This document shows positions 58,594 to 64,000 of a stretch of DNA of 64,000 nt, one piece after another (within the stretch, counting starts at the first letter, position 1; each line of letters starts with the position of its first letter). The translations under genes were made by a program, and so were the position numbers. This DNA is from Chryseobacterium gleum (GTDB taxonomy: Bacteria; Bacteroidota; Bacteroidia; Flavobacteriales_D; Crocinitomicaceae). Where the stretch lies: positions 23,671 to 87,670 of the forward strand of contig CAMDGH010000001.1 of assembly GCA_945897755.1 (NCBI GenBank), read 5' to 3'. Under the pieces are notes generated by a model that worked only from the letters and a program-made list of their open reading frames with translations, searched no databases and was not told the origin of the DNA.

Positions 58594-59870
58594 AGCATCA
58601 GATAATTGTGGGTTTAGATATTGGTACAACCAAGATTGCATGTTTTGTTGGTAAAATGAACGAGCATGGTAAGATTGAGATTTTATCAATGGGGAAAAGT
58701 GATTCACTTGGAGTTGCAAGGGGGGTTGTTGCGAATATCGAGAAAACCGTGACATCAATTAAGGCTGCTGTAGAAGAGGCTCAGTCGCGTGTTGAAGGCG
58801 AACTTAAGATTAGATCTGTTAATGTAGGCATTGCTGGTCAGCACATTAAAAGCTACCAACATCGGGGCATGATTGTCCGTAATAGTCTTGATGAGGAAAT
58901 ATCTCAGAAAGACATAAACACTTTGATTGACGATATGTACCGATTGTCCATGGAGCCAGGTGAAGAAATTATTCATGTTTTACCTCAAGAATTTATTGTA
59001 GATAATGAACAAGGGATTAAAGATCCTATAGGAATGTCTGGAATAAGATTGGAAGCGAATTTCCATACGATTACGGGTCATGTATCTGCAGCGAGAAATA
59101 TAAATCGTTGTGTTGAACGTGCTGGTCTTGTTATAAAAGAGACTATACTTGAGCCTTTGGCTTCTGCTGATGCCGTTTTATCTGAAGATGAAAAAGATGC
59201 TGGTGTTGTTTTAGTTGATATTGGTGGTGGAACTACTGATATCGCTGTTTTTCATGAGGGTATTATTCGTCACACTGCTGTAATTCCTTTTGGGGGCAAT
59301 GTAATTACCGAAGATATTAAAGAGGGATGTACAATAATGAAAAAACATGCAGAAACGCTAAAGGTTAAATATGGATCTGCTGTTTCTTCCGAAAGCTTAG
59401 ATAATGAAGTGGTTTGTATTCCTGGCCTAACAGGTAAGCCTCACAAAGAAATTTCTTTACGAAATCTTGCAAATATTATACAGGCAAGGATGGAGGAGAT
59501 TATTGGTCATGTGTATCTTGAAATTAAAAATTCAGGATATGAAAAGAAACTAATTGGGGGTATTGTTGTAACGGGTGGTGGTGCTCAATTGAAACATTTA
59601 CCTCAATTGTTTGAGTTTTTAACAGGAATGGATACTCGGATTGGCTATCCTACAGAGCATTTAGGTAGCTCGAATACAAGCGATGATTTAAAGAGTCCGA
59701 TGTACTCAACTGGAATTGGACTTGTTTTAAAAGGGTTTCAAGCAATTGAAAAGTCAATTGAGCAGCCTTTAGTTGACGAAAGAATTGATTTGATAAATAA
59801 CCCTAAAAAAGGTTCCTTTTTTGAATCAATATTTATAAGAAGTAAACAGTTTTTAACTGACGAAGATTAA
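58590..59870 (+). CDS. ftsA: Cell division protein FtsA
   Basis: The 426-residue actin-family ATPase starts with V-G-L-D-I-G-T-T-K-I-A-C-F-V-G and has D-I-G-G-G-T-T-D-I-A-V-F and V-V-T-G-G-G-A-Q-L. It anchors FtsZ to the inner membrane, normally through a C-terminal amphipathic helix; the tail F-F-E-S-I-F-I-R-S-K-Q-F-L could serve this. Its start overlaps the ftsQ stop. Confidence 0.97.
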   Translation: MKHQIIVGLDIGTTKIACFVGKMNEHGKIEILSMGKSDSLGVARGVVANIEKTVTSIKAAVEEAQSRVEGELKIRSVNVGIAGQHIKSYQHRGMIVRNSLDEEISQKDINTLIDDMYRLSMEPGEEIIHVLPQEFIVDNEQGIKDPIGMSGIRLEANFHTITGHVSAARNINRCVERAGLVIKETILEPLASADAVLSEDEKDAGVVLVDIGGGTTDIAVFHEGIIRHTAVIPFGGNVITEDIKEGCTIMKKHAETLKVKYGSAVSSESLDNEVVCIPGLTGKPHKEISLRNLANIIQARMEEIIGHVYLEIKNSGYEKKLIGGIVVTGGGAQLKHLPQLFEFLTGMDTRIGYPTEHLGSSNTSDDLKSPMYSTGIGLVLKGFQAIEKSIEQPLVDERIDLINNPKKGSFFESIFIRSKQFLTDED

Positions 59871-59906
59871 ATTAATTAATGTAATTAAATTGAAAATATA
59901 AGAAGT

Positions 59907-61526
59907 ATGGAGTTTGATATACCAAAAAATACATCTCAAATAATTAAAGTTATCGGTGTTGGTGGCGGCGGAAGTAATGCTGTTAATCATATGTACAACA
60001 TGGGGATAAAAGGAGTTGATTTTATCGTTTGTAATACAGATAAGCAAGCATTAGATATTTCTAGTGTTCCATATAAAATTCAATTGGGAGTGTCTTTGAC
60101 TGATGGAAATGGCGCAGGTGCAGTTCCTGAAATAGGCAAAAATGCTGCAATTGAAAATATTGAAGATATCAAAGATTTGCTAGGAAAAAACACTAAAATG
60201 TTATTCGTTACTGCAGGTATGGGCGGTGGTACAGGTACTGGTGCTGCTCCTGTAATTGCTGGTATTGCTAAAGAAATGGGTATTTTGACAGTAGGTATTG
60301 TTACTGTCCCGTTTAATTTTGAAGGTAAAAGACGTAGGGTTCAAGCTGAGGAAGGTCTTGAGCAGATGCGACAAAATGTAGATACATTACTGGTTATCAA
60401 TAACGAAAAGTTACGCGAGTTAACTGGTAATTTGCCTATAAATAATGCATTTTCTAAAGCAGATGATGTATTGACTGTTGCTGCTAAAGGAATTGCAGAA
60501 TTAATTTCTGTTACAGGGCAAGTAAATGTCGATTTTAATGATGTTTCTACTGTAATGAAAGATTCTGGAGTTGCTATCATGGGATCAGCATCTGTTGAAG
60601 GTGAAGATAGAGCAATAAGATGCGTGCAAGAAGCGATGAGTTCTCCTTTATTAAATGATAATAATATCTTAGGTGCTAAGTATGTTTTATTAAACATTAC
60701 GTATGGAGCGAAGGAAGTTTTGATGGACGAAATCACCGAAATCACCGATTTCATTCAAGATGAGGCTGGGGCTACTGCTGATGTTATTTGGGGCCATGCT
60801 TACGATCCTTCTTTAGGGGATAGTTTATGTGTTACAATTATTGCTACTGGCTTTAAAACGTCTCCTATAACTGGAGCAGATAAGGCGCCTGCAAAAACAG
60901 TTTTGCCTTTAGAGGATGAACCAATGCGTGAAATTAAAAATCCCTTGTTATCTGCTACAGAGACGGTAAAAAAAACAAATCTTTCGTCTGATTCTTTTAA
61001 CGGAAATGGGTTTAATGCTCAAGTTGAACCTATTATCAATAATGAAGTGAAAACTTCTGTAGAAAATAGAATTGTAGGAGAAGAAAAGAAAGAGGAAACT
61101 CTTGAAACAACTGAGTGGGTTGTTAAATCATATGCTACTCCTGAATTTGTTGTCAATGAAGAGGTGAATCAAGAAGATGGTTTTGTTGTTCCGATTGATA
61201 CTACGCGAAAAATTGTTCATAATTTGGAAGATGATTCTCCTCAGAATTTTGAGATCCCGGTTACGCGTAAGATCACCTCTACGGTTGAACAACAACGATT
61301 AAATGCTGAGCGTATTGGGAGGATTCAAGATTTAACTCACAAACTTAAAAGAGCAGATGGATTAGCTTCTTTAGAGTCTGAACCTGCTTATGTACGTAAA
61401 AATATTAGCTTAGATTTTTCTAATCCTAGTTCAGCTTCTACGACTTCTCGTTTTGGTGTTGTAGGGAATGGTCAAAATGCAACTTTGAAGAGTAATAATT
61501 CTTTTTTACACGATAATGTCGATTGA
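59907..61526 (+). CDS. ftsZ: Cell division protein FtsZ
   Basis: The 539-residue tubulin homologue has I-G-V-G-G-G-G-S-N-A-V-N-H and the tubulin signature G-M-G-G-G-T-G-T-G-A-A-P. The GTPase core ends near residue 320, followed by a long variable linker of about 160 residues. A peptide S-E-P-A-Y-V-R-K resembles the conserved C-terminal peptide that binds FtsA, but about 40 more residues rich in Ser and Asn follow it. FtsZ builds the division ring. It overlaps the next gene by 11 bases. Confidence 0.98.
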   Translation: MEFDIPKNTSQIIKVIGVGGGGSNAVNHMYNMGIKGVDFIVCNTDKQALDISSVPYKIQLGVSLTDGNGAGAVPEIGKNAAIENIEDIKDLLGKNTKMLFVTAGMGGGTGTGAAPVIAGIAKEMGILTVGIVTVPFNFEGKRRRVQAEEGLEQMRQNVDTLLVINNEKLRELTGNLPINNAFSKADDVLTVAAKGIAELISVTGQVNVDFNDVSTVMKDSGVAIMGSASVEGEDRAIRCVQEAMSSPLLNDNNILGAKYVLLNITYGAKEVLMDEITEITDFIQDEAGATADVIWGHAYDPSLGDSLCVTIIATGFKTSPITGADKAPAKTVLPLEDEPMREIKNPLLSATETVKKTNLSSDSFNGNGFNAQVEPIINNEVKTSVENRIVGEEKKEETLETTEWVVKSYATPEFVVNEEVNQEDGFVVPIDTTRKIVHNLEDDSPQNFEIPVTRKITSTVEQQRLNAERIGRIQDLTHKLKRADGLASLESEPAYVRKNISLDFSNPSSASTTSRFGVVGNGQNATLKSNNSFLHDNVD

Positions 61527-61974
61527 TATGAATTTTACAGAAAGAATTAATGCAGACATTAAAACGGCTATGCTTGCTAAAGAAAAAGACAAGTTAGCTG
61601 TATTAAGAGATATCAAATCAAAATTATTACTAGAAGCGACTTCGGGTAACGGAGATGTAACGGAAGAGTTAGCGATAAAGATTATTCTTAAATTACACAA
61701 ACAACGTGTTGAAACACACGCGCTTTATGTTGCTCAAGATAGACCAGATTTAGCTAGCGATGAGTTTTATCAAGCTTCTGTTCTTGAAACCTATTTACCT
61801 AAAATGCTTTCTAGTGATGAGGTTCTTCAGGAGGTAATGAACGTAATTAAAGATACAGGTGCGTCCGGACCACAAGATATTGGAAAGGTCATGGCTGTAC
61901 TTACTAAAAGTTTAGCAGGAAAAGCGGACGGAAAATTAATTTCTGCATTAGCTAAAGATGCGTTAGCTAATTAA
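61516..61974 (+). CDS. GatB/YqeY domain protein
   Basis: The 152-residue protein matches the YqeY family: A-D-I-K-T-A-M-L-A-K-E-K-D-K-L-A-V-L-R near the start and G-P-Q-D-I-G-K-V-M-A-V-L near the end. The fold resembles the tail domain of the GatB amidotransferase; its exact role is unknown, perhaps in tRNA binding. Start may be ATG 61516 (overlapping ftsZ) or ATG 61528. It follows ftsZ in many Bacteroidota and closes the dcw cluster. Confidence 0.9.
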   Translation: MSIDMNFTERINADIKTAMLAKEKDKLAVLRDIKSKLLLEATSGNGDVTEELAIKIILKLHKQRVETHALYVAQDRPDLASDEFYQASVLETYLPKMLSSDEVLQEVMNVIKDTGASGPQDIGKVMAVLTKSLAGKADGKLISALAKDALAN

Positions 61975-62013
61975 ATTTTTTCGATAACTTTTTTTAGTAT
62001 TCAAATACGATTT

Positions 62014-62045
62014 AAAAACAACCTTTAAAGAGGTTGTTTTTTTTT
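62014..62045 (+). terminator. Intrinsic terminator of the dcw cluster
   Basis: AAAACAACCT and AGGTTGTTTT form a perfect 10 bp stem with a TTAAAG loop and run on into Ts. It lies 40 bases after the yqeY-like gene. Confidence 0.9.
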
Positions 62046-62084
62046 GAACTTTATTTTAATTCATGTGTTTATACTATAATTCTT

Positions 62085-62116
62085 TTTGAAGAATCAATTC
62101 ACTTTTTGTATTTTTG
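62085..62116 (+). promoter_or_regulatory. Promoter of ahcY, full Bacteroidota consensus
   Basis: TTTG at 62085-62088, a 20-base spacer and TATTTTTG at 62109-62116 match the Bacteroidota -33/-7 consensus (TTTG, N19-21, TAnnTTTG). The start codon is 20 bases downstream. This is the best promoter match in the window. Confidence 0.75.
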
Positions 62117-62136
62117 TAAAAACATAATTAATTTGT

Positions 62137-63450
62137 ATGACAAACACAACTGAAAAATTGGCTTATAAGGTAAAAGACCTTTCTCTAGCGGAGTGGGGCA
62201 GAAAAGAAATGACATTAGCTGAAGCTGAAATGCCAGGTTTAATGTCTTTAAGAGTTGAATATGGTGCTGCTAAGCCTCTCGCTGGCGCTCGTATTGCGGG
62301 TTGTCTTCACATGACTATTCAAACAGCTGTTTTAATTGAAACATTGATTGAGTTAGGTGCTGAGGTAACTTGGTCTTCTTGTAATATCTTCTCAACACAA
62401 GATCATGCTGCTGCTGCTATTGCTGCTGCAGGTATTCCTGTTTTTGCTTGGAAAGGAATGAATGAAGAAGAGTTCGATTGGTGTATCGAACAAACGTTAT
62501 TTTCGTTTAAAGACAATCAACCATTAAACATGATATTAGATGATGGTGGTGATTTAACGAATATGGTTTTTGACCGTTTCCCTGAATTAGCAAATTCTAT
62601 AAAAGGATTGTCAGAAGAAACGACGACTGGTGTACTTAGACTTTATGAAAGAGTTAAAAACGGTACATTGTTAGTTCCTGCAATTAATATAAATGATTCA
62701 GTTACTAAGTCTAAATTCGATAACAAATATGGTTGTAAAGAATCTTTAGTAGATTCAATTCGTCGTGCTACAGATGTTATGATGGCTGGTAAAGTTGCTG
62801 TTGTTTGTGGTTACGGAGATGTTGGTAAAGGTTCTGCTGCATCTTTGAAAGGTGCTGGTGCGCGTGTTATTGTTACTGAAATCGATCCAATTTGTGCTTT
62901 ACAAGCTGCAATGGACGGATTTGAAGTAAAAAAATTAAACAATGTTGTTCACTTAGGTGATATTTTAGTTACTACTACGGGTAATAAAAACATAATTGTT
63001 GGTTCTCATTTTGAAAAAATGAAAGACAAAGCGATTGTATGTAACATTGGACATTTTGATAATGAAATCGATGTTTCTTGGTTAAATACTAACTTTGGTC
63101 ATACTAAAAATGAGATCAAACCTCAAGTTGATATGTATACTATCAATGGAAAAGATGTGATTTTATTAGCTGAAGGACGTTTAGTGAATTTAGGTTGTGC
63201 TACTGGTCACCCTTCTTTTGTAATGTCTAATTCATTTACAAATCAAACATTAGCTCAACTTGAGTTATGGGCAAATGCTGCAAACTATGAAAATAATGTG
63301 TACACTTTACCAAAGCATTTAGATGAAAAGGTAGCTCGTTTGCATTTAGAGAAAATCGGAGTTGAATTGGACGTTTTAACAACTGAACAAGCTTCTTATA
63401 TTGGAGTTCCAGTGAATGGCCCTTACAAATCAGATGAGTATCGTTATTAA
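62137..63450 (+). CDS. ahcY: Adenosylhomocysteinase
   Basis: The 437-residue NAD-dependent enzyme splits S-adenosylhomocysteine to adenosine and homocysteine and so recycles the methyl cycle. Signatures are [11 protein letters not shown], the NAD site [18 protein letters not shown] and the C-terminal K-S-D-E-Y-R-Y typical of the family. It is a single-gene unit with a consensus promoter and a GC-rich terminator. Confidence 0.98.
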   Translation: MTNTTEKLAYKVKDLSLAEWGRKEMTLAEAEMPGLMSLRVEYGAAKPLAGARIAGCLHMTIQTAVLIETLIELGAEVTWSSCNIFSTQDHAAAAIAAAGIPVFAWKGMNEEEFDWCIEQTLFSFKDNQPLNMILDDGGDLTNMVFDRFPELANSIKGLSEETTTGVLRLYERVKNGTLLVPAININDSVTKSKFDNKYGCKESLVDSIRRATDVMMAGKVAVVCGYGDVGKGSAASLKGAGARVIVTEIDPICALQAAMDGFEVKKLNNVVHLGDILVTTTGNKNIIVGSHFEKMKDKAIVCNIGHFDNEIDVSWLNTNFGHTKNEIKPQVDMYTINGKDVILLAEGRLVNLGCATGHPSFVMSNSFTNQTLAQLELWANAANYENNVYTLPKHLDEKVARLHLEKIGVELDVLTTEQASYIGVPVNGPYKSDEYRY

Positions 63451-63465
63451 TTTTTATAATATAAG

Positions 63466-63491
63466 AAAACCGGCCTTGTGCCGGTTTTTTT
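63466..63491 (+). terminator. Intrinsic terminator of ahcY
   Basis: AAAACCGGC and GCCGGTTTT form a 9 bp stem with a CTTGT loop, followed by more Ts. GC-rich core and T tract make it a textbook terminator, 15 bases after the stop. Confidence 0.93.
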
Positions 63492-63552
63492 GTTTTTAGA
63501 AAGTTTATTGTGCTTATGGAGAATGCATGATAAGACCAATGATATAACCCTC

Positions 63553-63581
63553 GTTCCGCTGGATTTGTAATCCTGCGGAAC
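63553..63581. repeat. REP-like imperfect palindrome upstream of the transposase remnant
   Basis: GTTCCGC-t-GGATT-tgt-AATCC-t-GCGGAAC folds into a hairpin with two perfect arms of 7 and 5 bases. It is preceded by CCCTC. Together with the next repeat it forms a pair, as expected for REP elements mobilised by RAYT transposases. Confidence 0.75.
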
Positions 63582-63602
63582 ATTAATATACATTCCCCCA
63601 CC

Positions 63603-63626
63603 GTTCCGAAATTAATCCTGCGGAAC
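63603..63626. repeat. Second, shortened copy of the REP-like palindrome
   Basis: GTTCCG followed by AATCCTGCGGAAC repeats the right arm of the first palindrome exactly and keeps only the outer part of the left arm. It lies 22 bases after the first copy, in the same orientation. Confidence 0.65.
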
Positions 63627-63695
63627 AACAAAATCTCCCTTGAAATACTTTTCAAAAGTATTTTTTACAGCATATTTTTTCTTAACTTCAAGTAA

Positions 63696-64000
63696 ATGGA
63701 ACAAGGAGTAAAGCAAAATATCAAAGAAAATAAGGCCTATTACATCACTATGACAGTCGAATCCCGATAGCTATCGGGAGGATAGATGTTTTCACGCGAA
63801 AAAACCACTGTGAGGCAATTATAGAATCATTAAAATAGTGTCAGAAATAAGAAGGGTTGAATATTTTCGCTTATTGTATAATGAGCAATCATATACCTAT
63901 GTTAGTCAATACAAACGAACCTTTTGAATTAAAAGATGTGATTCGTGACTTCAAAAAGTTTACTTCAAAAAAGATATTGTTTCAAATACAAAACGAACCT
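63696..64000 (+). pseudogene. REP-associated (RAYT, IS200/TnpA_REP-like) transposase, decayed and cut by the window edge
   Basis: The frame starts M-E-Q-G-V-K-Q-N-I-K-E-N-K-A-Y-Y-I-T-M-T-V and continues, after an 18 bp palindrome and a frame change, as D-V-F-T-R-K-N-H-C-E-A-I-I-E-S-L-K, then L-N-I-F-A-Y-C-I-M-S-N-H-I-P-M-L-V. This is the Y1 transposase pattern, whose HUH motif should read N-H-I-H-M-L. There are in-frame stops at 63768 (TAG), 63836 (TAG) and 63848 (TAA), and the second HUH His has become Pro. It cannot make an active enzyme. Confidence 0.85.
63762..63779. repeat. 18 bp perfect palindrome inside the transposase remnant
   Basis: TCCCGATAGCTATCGGGA is a perfect self-complement. 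It sits exactly where the transposase frame breaks, introduces a stop (TAG 63768-63770), and the protein resumes in another frame six bases later. It looks like an inserted short interspersed palindrome. Confidence 0.85.

Noticed and set aside
60341-60754. 137-residue minus-strand ORF opposite ftsZ
   Set aside because: Shadow of ftsZ with no own start context or motif.
63236-63655. 139-residue minus-strand ORF spanning the ahcY end and REP region
   Set aside because: It runs through the ahcY 3' end, its terminator and the REP hairpins; no recognisable domain.

Overview
The window is a 64 kb piece of an AT-rich chromosome from a member of the Bacteroidota, most likely the order Flavobacteriales. 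The reasons are the gliding and type IX secretion genes (a porP/sprF-like gene plus gldKLMN), RpoB and RpoC of 1270 and 1430 residues, a DUF3467 gene just after rpoC, the order miaB - sigma-54 activator - lptE - TPR gene - secG - groES - groEL, a dcw cluster without murF or ddl, and TAnnTTTG-type promoter elements. Family level (perhaps Crocinitomicaceae or Cryomorphaceae) is a guess. No rRNA, tRNA, CRISPR array or intact insertion sequence was seen.

Layout. 1-10.1 kb: the ribosomal protein and RNA polymerase operon (end of rplK, rplA, rplJ, rplL, rpoB, rpoC), with a hairpin between rplL and rpoB and a terminator after rpoC. 10.1-12.7 kb: DUF3467 gene, a ZapB-like coiled-coil gene, zapA and rny. 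12.8-22.0 kb: a nine-gene surface polysaccharide island (flippase, acyltransferase, four glycosyltransferases, O-antigen ligase/polymerase-like protein, DegT aminotransferase, initiating sugar-phosphate transferase). 22.0-23.7 kb: alkyltransferase-like protein, NAD-dependent epimerase and a 58-residue membrane peptide missing from the ORF track. 23.8-30.5 kb, minus strand: miaB, sigma-54 activator, lptE, TPR gene and secG, then the separately terminated groES-groEL unit. 30.7-41.4 kb: topA, a degenerate arginase-fold gene, porP/sprF-like gene and gldKLMN, which build the motor and secretion complex in the envelope. 41.4-45.7 kb: ferredoxin, nadE, a beta-barrel protein, a pseudogene, two small envelope protein genes and engB. 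46.1-62.0 kb: the division and wall cluster mraZ, rsmH, ftsL-like, ftsI-type PBP, murE, mraY, murD, ftsW, murG, murC, ftsQ, ftsA, ftsZ and a yqeY-like gene. 62.1-64 kb: ahcY, then REP-like palindromes and a broken REP-associated (RAYT/IS200-like) transposase that runs off the right edge.

Most of the window is conserved core genome. The most interesting signals are (a) three direct AGTG[T/G] repeats with a 10 bp period just upstream of mraZ, plus an inverse-oriented AAAGTGG pair further up, which look like an MraZ autoregulatory operator; (b) the decayed RAYT locus, in which an 18 bp perfect palindrome interrupts the reading frame and the HUH motif has become H-I-P; (c) an arginase-fold protein next to the T9SS genes that has lost about half of its metal ligands; and (d) a long acidic insertion in GldK. 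I found no clear sign of a wholly new defence or mobile system.
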